Below are positions 37,004 to 44,305 of a stretch of 64,000 nucleotides of DNA, piece by piece. Where the stretch lies: positions 434,001 through 498,000 of the forward strand of contig NZ_VNHS01000004.1 of assembly GCF_008124765.1 (NCBI RefSeq), given 5' to 3'. A program made the translations under genes and the position numbers. The notes beneath the pieces are model-generated. The model ran no database searches, had not been told where the DNA came from, and saw only the letters and a list, made by a program, of their open reading frames with translations. This DNA comes from Paenibacillus methanolicus (GTDB taxonomy: Bacteria > Bacillota > Bacilli > Paenibacillales > Paenibacillaceae). Every line of letters begins with the position of its first letter. Within the stretch, counting starts at the first letter, position 1.

Positions 37004-37507
37004 ATGCAAGAGGTCGTCAAAGAGATCGTAACCGTTCTGCAGGGATTGATCGAGGTGCACGAGCAGCTGATTGCGATCGGGAAAGAGAAGCAGCAGGTGA
37101 TCGGAGCCGGCGATACGAACGGCTTGTCCCGCGTGACGAGCCAGGAGAAGAAACTGCTGCAGACGCTCGTCGACCTGGAGCAGCAGCGAAGCAACCTTGT
37201 GCGGGATTATTTCAAACAAACCGGTCTCGTCGTCGTGCGCAAGTTCAAGATGGAGCATCTGATTCAAGCCGTTTACAGCGCGGAAGAGAAGCGGCTGCTG
37301 ATCGAGACGAGCGACGCGCTGCGCAGGCTAATCGACAAATTGAAAGAATTGAACGATTTCAATCAGCAGCTATTGCGGATGCAGCTCAATTACGTGGACT
37401 ACTCGCTTGACCTGCTGATTGGACCCGTCGAAGAAGACGTGACGTATCACCGCGCCTTGCAGGCGAACGGTTATAGTCGTTTAAATAAATACGATACAAA
37501 GGCTTAA
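37004..37507 (+). CDS. flgN: Flagellar chaperone FlgN
   Basis: A 167-residue all-helical protein with two long helices (VVKEIVTVLQGLIEVHEQLIAI and the ALRRLIDKLKELNDFNQQLL region), a FlgN family hallmark. FlgN chaperones hook-filament junction proteins FlgK and FlgL, both encoded downstream. An AAGGG ribosome site lies before ATG 37004. The last codons and stop (TACGATACAAAGGCTTAA) are part of a 19-bp unit that is repeated directly after the stop, so the 3' end has undergone a small tandem duplication without changing the protein. Confidence 0.92.
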   Translation: MQEVVKEIVTVLQGLIEVHEQLIAIGKEKQQVIGAGDTNGLSRVTSQEKKLLQTLVDLEQQRSNLVRDYFKQTGLVVVRKFKMEHLIQAVYSAEEKRLLIETSDALRRLIDKLKELNDFNQQLLRMQLNYVDYSLDLLIGPVEEDVTYHRALQANGYSRLNKYDTKA

Positions 37508-37529
37508 AGATACGATACAAAGGCTTAAA
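37490..37529 (+). repeat. 19-bp tandem duplication spanning the flgN stop
   Basis: TACGATACAAAGGCTTAAA at 37490-37508 and again at 37511-37529, separated by GA. The first copy holds the flgN stop codon; the second is untranslated. Confidence 0.95.
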
Positions 37530-37535
37530 TTGAGC

Positions 37536-37703
37536 GTTCAAAAAGTCGACATTTCAGCACCGAGAAGGTTGCGTGAAGGCGAAGAAGGAGAAGCGGAGTT
37601 TAGGCAAACCTAAATGAGCACCGGACTTCAAGCCTGAATGCAAGATTCGATGTCGAGATACTCCTTGATCTGCTTCGTGATCAAATGGCGAATTTTTGAA
37701 CAA
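37536..37703 (+). repeat. 168-bp repeat with inverted ends between flgN and flgK
   Basis: It begins GTTCAAAAAGTC and ends ATTTTTGAAC, so its tips are inverted repeats. Inside are a TTTAGG/CCTAAA hairpin and an AAGG/AGAAGG-rich purine tract. I recall very similar sequences scattered through Paenibacillus genomes, but could not check. It has no coding capacity and sits inside an otherwise tight operon. Confidence 0.65.
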
Positions 37704-37729
37704 CCTCTTAAATAAAGGAGAGTGCCGAG

Positions 37730-39286
37730 TTGACCTCAACATTTCATGGGCTGGAGACCGCACGAAGAAGCTTATTTGCGCAGCAGGCATCGCTCAATAC
37801 GACCGGGCATAACATTGGCAACGCCAATACGGAGGGCTATACGCGCCAGAAGGTGAACCTGACCGCTTCCAAGCCGATGGAAGCCTTCGGGCTGCAGCGT
37901 TCGACCTCCGCCGGCCAGATCGGCACCGGGGTAGACTACACCTCGATTACCCGCGTCCGCGAGAAGTTCCTCGACGATCAGTTCCGAAACGAGAATAAGT
38001 CGCTTGGCAACTACGAAGTGCAGCAGGACGTGCTGGAGAAGCTGGAGAAAATCATGAACGAGCCGTCGGATACCGGCATCCGGACCGTCATGTCGAACTT
38101 TTACGACGCGTGGTCCGATCTGAGCAAGACGCCGGAGAGCGCCGACGGCCGCAAGATCGTCCGGGAGCAGGCGCTCGCGCTCGTCGATGCCTTCAATCAA
38201 ACGGCGAAGCAGCTCAGCGACTTGAAAGGCGACATTACGGAGAACATCGCGATTCGCACGGATCAAGCCAACGGCTACTTGAACAACATCGCGCAGCTGA
38301 ACAGCAGCATCCAGAAGATCGAAGCGCTCGGCAACGACGCGAACGACCTTCGCGACCAGCGCGACTTGATGACGGACAAACTGTCCAAAATCATGAACGT
38401 TACGGTAAGCCATGCCACGAACGGGTATCGCATTTCGATGGGGGGAACCGAGCTGCTGAACGGCTCGACGGTGACGCCTATGTCGGCGGAGACGCTCACG
38501 ACGGCGTATGCGTCCGGCGATTTGAATAGCGGCGAGATCTACGGGATGATCGAGTCCAGGGATAAATTCGTGCAGGGGTATATTTCGGATTTGGATAATA
38601 TGGTGAATTCGATCGCCAACGGCGAGGTCGAGGTGACGATTCCGAAGGGCTCCGTCCTGCCGGATGGCACGACGCTTAACAACGTGACGTACACGGGGGC
38701 TAATCGTACGCTGACCGAGGATTTGACCGTGAAAGTCAATGGTCTGAACGGCTTGCACCAGCTTGGCTACAACTTTACGTCCAACTCCACCGGCCTTGCC
38801 TTCTTCACGAAGGCCGACGGCTCGACGGAGGGACTGACGGCCGAGAGCCTGCGCCTCAATCCGGAGATCGAAGCGAACGCCAACAAAATCGCCACGTCGA
38901 TGCGGGTGGCCGTCGGAGCGACTAGCGATACCGTGATTACGGGTAATAACACGATGGCGGTGCTCTTCTCCCAAATGCGGGATGGCCAGTTTAACTTCGG
39001 CAATGGGACGGATACGGACCTGAACACGGGCGATGCGTATTTCCGCTCGGTCGTCGGTCAGTTGGGCGTACAGGCCGAGGAAGCCAACCGTCGCTTGGCG
39101 AACCAGCAGTCGCTGGTCGACCAAGTCGAATCGAACCGCCAATCCGTCAGCGGCGTCTCGCTGGACGAAGAGATGTCGAACCTGATCAAGTTCCAGCATG
39201 CGTACAATGCGGCTGCCCGCACCATGAGCACGATGGACGAGATGTTGGACAAAATCATCAACGGCATGGGCCGCGTAGGCCTCTAA
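37730..39286 (+). CDS. flgK: Flagellar hook-associated protein 1 FlgK
   Basis: A 518-residue FlgK, first hook-filament junction protein. The N-terminal heptad region has FHGLETARRSLFAQQASLNTTGHNIGNANTEGYTRQ in outline (key NxxGHNIGNANTEGY), and the C-terminal region ends NLIKFQHAYNAAARTMSTMDEM; both are canonical axial-protein ends. The start is TTG 37730 with AAAGGAGAG upstream; no in-frame ATG lies nearby. Separated from flgN by the inserted repeat, and from flgL by structured element B. Confidence 0.96.
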   Translation: MTSTFHGLETARRSLFAQQASLNTTGHNIGNANTEGYTRQKVNLTASKPMEAFGLQRSTSAGQIGTGVDYTSITRVREKFLDDQFRNENKSLGNYEVQQDVLEKLEKIMNEPSDTGIRTVMSNFYDAWSDLSKTPESADGRKIVREQALALVDAFNQTAKQLSDLKGDITENIAIRTDQANGYLNNIAQLNSSIQKIEALGNDANDLRDQRDLMTDKLSKIMNVTVSHATNGYRISMGGTELLNGSTVTPMSAETLTTAYASGDLNSGEIYGMIESRDKFVQGYISDLDNMVNSIANGEVEVTIPKGSVLPDGTTLNNVTYTGANRTLTEDLTVKVNGLNGLHQLGYNFTSNSTGLAFFTKADGSTEGLTAESLRLNPEIEANANKIATSMRVAVGATSDTVITGNNTMAVLFSQMRDGQFNFGNGTDTDLNTGDAYFRSVVGQLGVQAEEANRRLANQQSLVDQVESNRQSVSGVSLDEEMSNLIKFQHAYNAAARTMSTMDEMLDKIINGMGRVGL

Positions 39287-39289
39287 TTT

Positions 39290-39390
39290 GAATACAGGAA
39301 ATTATAAGTTTCACACTTATAGCTCATCCTGTATTTCTCCGGAACGTAACGCGCCGCGCCGCAAAGACGGCGACAGCCGTTTCGCCTTGC
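39290..39390 (+). repeat. Structured intergenic element, copy B of three
   Basis: It begins four bases after the flgK stop. Outer stem GAATACAGGA/TCCTGTATTT encloses a TATAAGT-TTCAC-ACTTATA hairpin. Then CTCCGGAACGTAAC, a GCCG/CGGC hairpin and GACAGCCGTTTCGCCTTGC. It is the only copy lying inside an operon (flgK-flgL). Confidence 0.8.
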
Positions 39391-39419
39391 TAAATCCTAG
39401 ACCACGGAGGTAATGACCG

Positions 39420-40397
39420 ATGTCTTTACGCGTCACCCAATCGATGATGAACGCCCGTCTCCTTAGTAATATAACCGGAAATATGAATCGTATGAATACC
39501 CTGCAGGATCAACTTTCTTCCGGCAAGCGGATCAACAAGCCGTCCGACGATCCGGTCGGATTGACGTTCGCGATGCGTTACCGGAGCGAGCTGCAGGCGA
39601 ACGAACAGTACGAGCGCAACGTCGATGCGGCGACATCGCTGCTCGAGTACACGGATACGACGATGGGCGAAGCCGTCGACGTGCTGCACCGCGTGCGCGA
39701 ACTGATGGTCAGCGGCGCCAACGGCACGCTGCCGCAGGATGCGCTCAACTCGATCAGCACGGAGCTGAAGCAACTCCATAGCCAGCTGGTCGAGATCGGC
39801 AACAGCCAGTTCAACGGCAAATTCATGTACAACGGCGAGCAGACGCAGACGGCGCCTTACTTGAAGCGGACGATCGACGAGGCCGCTGCCGTTACGCCGG
39901 CTCAGTTGGCCGCCGATCCGACGGCGAATTACTTGGCCCAGAATGTTACGAGCGATACCGGGCAAATTAAATACGAACTGTCGCCAAGCATGGTTATGGC
40001 CGTTAACGTCACCGGAAACGAGTTTTTCGGCAATGCCGTCGTTCCCGGCAATGAGGCCAGCAGCGATAATGTGTTCAACATTCTTAGTCAGGCGATTAAC
40101 GCGATGGATGCCGGGGATTCCGATGCGGTATCCGAATTGATCGGCAAGGTGGATTCCAGGATGAGTACCATGCTGGAGAAACGTTCCGAAGTCGGAGCGC
40201 GGATGAACCGGATCGAGCTGATCACCGCCCGTCTGCAGGATAACAACATCAACCTGCAAACCGTGCAATCCAAGGCGGAAGACGCGGATATGGCGCAGGT
40301 CATCACGAACCTGAAGATGGAAGAGAACGTGTACCAGGCGTCGTTGTCCGCCGGCGCGCAGATCATCCGTCCGAGCCTGGTCGATTTTCTGAGATAG
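39420..40397 (+). CDS. flgL: Flagellar hook-associated protein 3 FlgL
   Basis: A 325-residue second junction protein. N-terminal MSLRVTQSMMNARLLSNITGN and LQDQLSSGKRINKPSDDPVG, and the C-terminal ARLQDNNINLQTVQSKAEDADMAQVITNL region (read as the D0/D1 flagellin-like ends), are diagnostic. CGGAGG lies seven bases before ATG 39420. Its mRNA leader, if transcribed from flgM, includes structured element B about 30 bases upstream, which may alter its expression relative to flgK. Confidence 0.96.
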   Translation: MSLRVTQSMMNARLLSNITGNMNRMNTLQDQLSSGKRINKPSDDPVGLTFAMRYRSELQANEQYERNVDAATSLLEYTDTTMGEAVDVLHRVRELMVSGANGTLPQDALNSISTELKQLHSQLVEIGNSQFNGKFMYNGEQTQTAPYLKRTIDEAAAVTPAQLAADPTANYLAQNVTSDTGQIKYELSPSMVMAVNVTGNEFFGNAVVPGNEASSDNVFNILSQAINAMDAGDSDAVSELIGKVDSRMSTMLEKRSEVGARMNRIELITARLQDNNINLQTVQSKAEDADMAQVITNLKMEENVYQASLSAGAQIIRPSLVDFLR

Positions 40398-40414
40398 AGT
40401 TGAGGTGAGGTAAC

Positions 40415-40981
40415 ATGCGTATTCCGCAAATTCAGATCCATCAGGAATATGCGCAGATCGGCTTGCAGACGACCCCCGCGCAGCAGGAGATCGAACAGCC
40501 TGGTCCTACCATCGAGATGAAACAGACTTCCGCCAAGCTTACGATCGAACAGACGGAGGGGCAGTTGACTATCGACCAGTCCCGAGCTCGGGACGCTTTG
40601 GCGCTGGGCAACAATCTGGAGACGATGAAGCGAATCTACGCGAAAGCGTCTCAGCTTGCGATGTCCGGTATTGCGCGTACCGTCGAGAAGGGCAATCAGA
40701 TGGCGGCCATCCATCAAGGCGGCAATCCGATCGCGGAGAGCGCCAAAGATTGGCGGCGCACGTTCCCCGAGTTTGCTTTCGAGGGCGAAGCCTCGATGGA
40801 CAATGTCGACATCGAATACAAGGCGAGCAAGCCGATTATTGACGTGCAGCAGGGCGGCGTGGAATACAACGTGACGCCTAACCGGGCGGAGCATCATTAT
40901 ACGCCGGGCAAAGTAGAGGTTTATTTGCGCCAGATGAATCGCGTAGAGATTACGCCTCCGGTGCTCGATATGATGAAATAG
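40415..40981 (+). CDS. yviE: DUF6470/YviE-like flagellar operon protein
   Basis: A 188-residue protein beginning MRIPQIQIHQEYAQIGL, with QQEIEQPGPTIEMKQ and EITPPVLDMMK at the end. This matches YviE-type proteins that lie between flgL and fliW in Bacillales; function unknown. No signal peptide. GAGGTGAGG precedes ATG 40415 by eight bases. It is followed at once by an unusually strong terminator-like hairpin, then fliW. Confidence 0.85.
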   Translation: MRIPQIQIHQEYAQIGLQTTPAQQEIEQPGPTIEMKQTSAKLTIEQTEGQLTIDQSRARDALALGNNLETMKRIYAKASQLAMSGIARTVEKGNQMAAIHQGGNPIAESAKDWRRTFPEFAFEGEASMDNVDIEYKASKPIIDVQQGGVEYNVTPNRAEHHYTPGKVEVYLRQMNRVEITPPVLDMMK

Positions 40982-40987
40982 ACGACG

Positions 40988-41037
40988 AACTATAGACAGC
41001 CACCGCGCTTTGCGAAGCGCGCTGTCTATAGTTTTTT
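40988..41037 (+). terminator. Strong terminator between yviE and fliW
   Basis: A 13-bp perfect outer stem AACTATAGACAGC/GCTGTCTATAGTT with an internal GCGCTT/AAGCGC hairpin, then a T6 run. It separates fliW-csrA from the upstream flagellar genes although the order is conserved. Confidence 0.9.
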
Positions 41038-41063
41038 GCTATATACCCCGATTGGAGGAGAGC

Positions 41064-41513
41064 ATGCAGATGGAGTCGACTCGACTTGGCGATATTAAAG
41101 TGACGGGTTCGGAGAAGGTGGTATTCAATCAGGGGCTTCCCGGCTTCGAAGAGCTGAGAAATTTTGCTATACTGGACTTGGAGATTGAGCTGCCGATCAA
41201 ACTGCTTCAGTCGGAGGAAGAATCCAGCCTGTCGTTGCTGATTGGCAATCCGTTTCATTTTTACCCGGAATACGAATGGGACATGCCTGAGCATGCCCAA
41301 CAAGAGCTGCGGATCGAACAGCCGGAGGATGTAGAGGTGTGGTCCGTCATCATCTTGCCCGCCAATGCGGCCGAGGCGACGATCAACCTGCTGGCGCCGA
41401 TCGTGATGAACAAGAAGACGCGCGAAGCCAAGCAGATCATCCTTCATAACAGCGCGTACAGCAACCGTCATCCGCTGTTGAAGGCCCCATCACACGAAGA
41501 GCGGGAGGGATAG
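41064..41513 (+). CDS. fliW: Flagellar assembly factor FliW
   Basis: FliW binds CsrA and cytoplasmic flagellin alternately, coupling flagellin synthesis to assembly. The 149-residue protein has the family motifs VVFNQGLPGFEELRNFAI, LLQSEEESSLSLLI and VEVWSVIILP. ATG 41064 is five bases after GGAGG; ATG 41070, in frame, is eleven bases from it and is possible. It is followed three bases later by csrA, the usual pair. Confidence 0.94.
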   Translation: MQMESTRLGDIKVTGSEKVVFNQGLPGFEELRNFAILDLEIELPIKLLQSEEESSLSLLIGNPFHFYPEYEWDMPEHAQQELRIEQPEDVEVWSVIILPANAAEATINLLAPIVMNKKTREAKQIILHNSAYSNRHPLLKAPSHEEREG

Positions 41514-41516
41514 CCG

Positions 41517-41759
41517 ATGCTCGTTTTAGCCCGGAAGAGCGGAGAATCGATCATGATCGCGGGGAATATCGAGGTCGTCGTGGTGAGCGTCGAAGGCGAC
41601 AATGTCAAGCTGGGCATCAGGGCGCCCAAAGAGGTCGAGATCTTCCGCAAAGAAATATACTTAAACATTCAAGCCTCCAATAAAGAAGCGGCGCAAGGAG
41701 AGACGTCTTTGAACAGGCTGGCCGATTTGCTGCGCGGCAACGCGAAAGGCGGTCAATAA
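41517..41759 (+). CDS. csrA: Translational regulator CsrA
   Basis: An 80-residue RNA-binding CsrA: MLVLARKSGESIMI, VKLGIRAPKEVEIFRKEIY, with the RNA-contact Arg6 and the Arg44-x-Glu46 pair (FRKEIY). The C-terminal helix and tail extend past residue 50; in B. subtilis this region is needed for FliW antagonism. Translation coupled to fliW is likely. It should repress hag translation through the leader sites described below. A second, shorter csrA lies at 57388. Confidence 0.96.
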   Translation: MLVLARKSGESIMIAGNIEVVVVSVEGDNVKLGIRAPKEVEIFRKEIYLNIQASNKEAAQGETSLNRLADLLRGNAKGGQ

Positions 41760-41778
41760 TACCTACCGGTTGTCATGA

Positions 41779-41814
41779 AGGGTCTTCGCATATTACGTGC
41801 GGAGGCTCTTTTTT
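41779..41814 (+). terminator. Intrinsic terminator after csrA
   Basis: AGGGTCTTCGC with GCGGAGGCTCT (two G-T pairs), nine-base loop, T6. Confidence 0.8.
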
Positions 41815-41838
41815 GCATGCGGAACAACGCGAATGATG

Positions 41839-41850
41839 GGTAATCTTACC
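41839..41850 (+). promoter_or_regulatory. Palindrome upstream of the hag1 promoter
   Basis: GGTAATCTTACC lies exactly 13 bases before the -35. The same palindrome with one central change occurs at the same distance before hag2. Candidate operator for an unknown regulator. Confidence 0.5.
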
Positions 41851-41863
41851 GGCGGCACAGCTC

Positions 41864-41890
41864 TAACAGAACCTCTCGTACGGCCGATAT
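41864..41890 (+). promoter_or_regulatory. Sigma-D promoter of hag1
   Basis: TAAC, 15 bases, GCCGATAT. A leader of about 100 bases follows. Confidence 0.85.
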
Positions 41891-41951
41891 ATATAGTACA
41901 AGGGCACGAGAGAGAAGCAAGACTCGCGAAGCGCTTGTAACCAATCATCAA

Positions 41952-41989
41952 GGCACCGCAAGGAAGCGGGCCTCACATTCAGGGAGGAA
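41952..41989 (+). promoter_or_regulatory. CsrA-binding region in the hag1 leader
   Basis: A seven-bp stem with an A bulge presents AAGGAA in its loop (CCGC-AAGGAA-GCGG core at 41956-41969). The Shine-Dalgarno AGGGAGGAA follows at 41981-41989. One GGA hairpin plus a GGA in the ribosome site is the two-site design of B. subtilis hag (BS1/BS2). Confidence 0.65.
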
Positions 41990-41996
41990 ATTTATC

Positions 41997-42893
41997 ATGC
42001 GTATTAACCACAACATTGCATCTTTGAACACGTACCGTCAGCTGAGCACGAACTCGGCGAACACGAACAAATCGATCGAGAAACTGTCCTCGGGTCTGCG
42101 CATCAACCGTGCGGGCGACGACGCGGCGGGTCTCGCGATCTCCGAGAAAATGCGCGGCCAGATTCGCGGCCTCGACATGGCGGGCAAGAACGCGCAAGAC
42201 GGTATCTCTTTGATTCAAACGGCGGAAGGCGCGCTGAACGAAACGCACAGCATCCTGCAGCGTATGCGCGAACTCGCGGTACAATCGTCCAACGACACGA
42301 ACACGTCGACGGACCGCGGCGAACTACAGAAGGAAGTCGACGAGCTGGCGAAAGAAATCACGCGGATCTCGAACACGACGGAATTCAACACGAAGAAGCT
42401 GCTTGACGGATCCGCGAAGACGGGTTCGACCGTGACGAGCGCCTCCGACCTGACGTTCCAAATTGGCGCGAACGCAGGCCAGAACATGGCGCTGTCGATC
42501 TCGGCAATGGACGCGAAGACGCTGGGCGTAACCGGCGCCTCCACGACGAACGCAGCGGCAACAGGTACCGCAGCAGCCGTTGCAACGGAAGGCATCAGCA
42601 TCTCCTCGCAAGCATCGGCAAGCGCGGCGATCACGTCGATCAACACGGCGATCGAGACCGTATCGGCAGAGCGTTCCAAGCTGGGTGCGTACCAGAACCG
42701 TCTGGAGCACACGATCAACAACTTGGGCACGACGAGCGAGAACCTGACGGCAGCGGAATCCCGTATTCGCGACGTCGACATGGCCAAAGAAATGATGGAG
42801 CAAACGAAGAACAATATTCTGTCCCAAGCGGCGCAAGCGATGCTCGCGCAAGCGAACCAGCAGCCGCAAGGGGTCCTGCAACTTCTCCGTTAA
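41997..42893 (+). CDS. hag: Flagellin Hag1
   Basis: A 298-residue flagellin with canonical ends: [37 protein letters not shown], and C-terminal [18 protein letters not shown] ... [10 protein letters not shown]. The short central region (about residues 170-200, Ala/Thr-rich) is the variable surface part and offers many Ser/Thr for O-glycosylation. It is almost identical in its first 205 bp block (leader plus N-terminal codons) to hag2, 12.2 kb downstream. It precedes the glycosylation island and is followed by a strong terminator. Codons are GC-rich (GCG, CGC), unlike hag3. Confidence 0.96.
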   Translation: MRINHNIASLNTYRQLSTNSANTNKSIEKLSSGLRINRAGDDAAGLAISEKMRGQIRGLDMAGKNAQDGISLIQTAEGALNETHSILQRMRELAVQSSNDTNTSTDRGELQKEVDELAKEITRISNTTEFNTKKLLDGSAKTGSTVTSASDLTFQIGANAGQNMALSISAMDAKTLGVTGASTTNAAATGTAAAVATEGISISSQASASAAITSINTAIETVSAERSKLGAYQNRLEHTINNLGTTSENLTAAESRIRDVDMAKEMMEQTKNNILSQAAQAMLAQANQQPQGVLQLLR

Positions 42894-42907
42894 TCCCCCC
42901 CCCGTAT

Positions 42908-42943
42908 AGCCCGTATCCGCTTGAAGCGGATACGGGCTTTTTT
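42908..42943 (+). terminator. Intrinsic terminator after hag1
   Basis: AGCCCGTATCCGC/GCGGATACGGGCT perfect 13-bp stem and T6. Confidence 0.95.
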
Positions 42944-43039
42944 ATGGATTAGGAACCTATGATGTTTTCAAGATTGCGGACACGACGAAGACGGCTGCGT
43001 GGCGAACGACGGTACTTCCGAGAGTCCTGATCGTTTTCG

Positions 43040-43066
43040 AATAACGACTACACGCATTGCCGAAAA
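43040..43066 (+). promoter_or_regulatory. Possible sigma-D promoter of the glycosylation island
   Basis: AATA, 15 bases, GCCGAAAA, about 75 bases before the first gene of the island. Two mismatches in each element make it tentative. Confidence 0.3.
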
Positions 43067-43139
43067 TATAGTCGAGTAGGGCCTGCGCCGCATCTCTTAC
43101 CTGCATACCAATATAACTCGGACAAAAGGATGGGTCATC

Positions 43140-44210
43140 ATGAATTGCTGCATTTGCGGACACCTTTGTCGACTAGAAGAGAAGTACGATAGAACGCCGC
43201 ATATGTTGATGAGCGCGTTCGACGCAGATCGTTTGAAATTGCGGGATATCGAAATCTATCAATGCGAACAATGCGGGCATGGCCAAATGCCAGCCCAGAT
43301 CAGCGAGGAGTATTACGACGATTATGCTATGGGTTCTTTTTGGGGAGCCAGCTTCAGACGCGTTAGAGAACAACAAATTGAGCGTTTGGGAAAGTGGGCT
43401 CCAGCCCGAAAGCGCTTCTTGGACATTGGCTGCGGGGTAGGGCACTATCTTGCGTTAGCCAAGAACCACTTCGAGGACTTGCAAGGCGTGGAACCTTCTG
43501 CCACCAGCGTGGCGGCTGCTCGCGAGAGAGGATTTTCAGTAATCCATGATTATTTTCATGGAGAGCTTCCGTTTGCGGACGGCTTCGATGTCATTACCAT
43601 CATTGAGGTCTTGGAACACTTGGAAGATCCGGCTGCATTAGTGGAGCAAGCCGCAAGACTGTTGAACGATAACGGTGTAATGCTGGTCGAGGTTCCGAAT
43701 GGGCAACGAATTATGCAAAACCGCTTATATTACAATCTGTGCACCGACCACATCCAGTATTTCTCCCCCTACAGCCTTTCCGTCATGGCCAATCGGGTAG
43801 GACTGACGGTCATTTGCGCGCAAGAATCAGATAACCCCAATTTGTTGGAGCTCTACGTCCGGCAAGTTCCGAAGCCGCGGCTAACGTTCAAGGCAAAGCG
43901 AGACTCTGCGTTCGACCATCTGATCGCGCATCTGCCGGCAAGCGCGAAAGTCGCGGCTTGGGGAGCCGGTGCGGAGGCGATGTGTTTTCTGGCCATGTTG
44001 GAAGGGAAGGTCCCGGTGGTGTGTCTATTCGATACCGATCCAGGCAAGCATGGTCATACGCTCGCAGGTATCCCCATTATGAAGCCTACCCCCGAGGAAG
44101 TGAATCAATTTGAGGCGATCATCATTTTCGCCAACGCGCACGAAGCCCAAATTCGAAGTCAGTTGGATGAATTGGGGTATGTCGGCACGGCGCTGTCATT
44201 CGAGGCATAA
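43140..44210 (+). CDS. Sugar C-methyltransferase-like protein (zinc + SAM + C-terminal domain)
   Basis: A 356-residue protein. An N-terminal zinc knuckle (CCICGH ... CEQCGHGQM, residues 3-50), the SAM-binding FLDIGCGVGHYLALA (about residues 88-102) with IIEVLEHLEDP, and a C-terminal domain with AAWGAGAEAMCFLAML form the three-part layout of NovU/TylC3-like NDP-hexose C-methyltransferases. It would methylate C3 or C5 of a CDP-keto-deoxyhexose made by RfbF/RfbG later in the island. AAAGGATGG precedes ATG 43140. The start lies 120 bases after the hag1 terminator. Confidence 0.75.
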   Translation: MNCCICGHLCRLEEKYDRTPHMLMSAFDADRLKLRDIEIYQCEQCGHGQMPAQISEEYYDDYAMGSFWGASFRRVREQQIERLGKWAPARKRFLDIGCGVGHYLALAKNHFEDLQGVEPSATSVAAARERGFSVIHDYFHGELPFADGFDVITIIEVLEHLEDPAALVEQAARLLNDNGVMLVEVPNGQRIMQNRLYYNLCTDHIQYFSPYSLSVMANRVGLTVICAQESDNPNLLELYVRQVPKPRLTFKAKRDSAFDHLIAHLPASAKVAAWGAGAEAMCFLAMLEGKVPVVCLFDTDPGKHGHTLAGIPIMKPTPEEVNQFEAIIIFANAHEAQIRSQLDELGYVGTALSFEA

Positions 44211-44305
44211 ATTCACCCCCCGCCGGAATAATACAGGTATTCAGCCGTACAAACCGCGAAGCGCCAAGAGGATTCGGCCATTGGACCATTGGGGGGATCA
44301 CGAAC

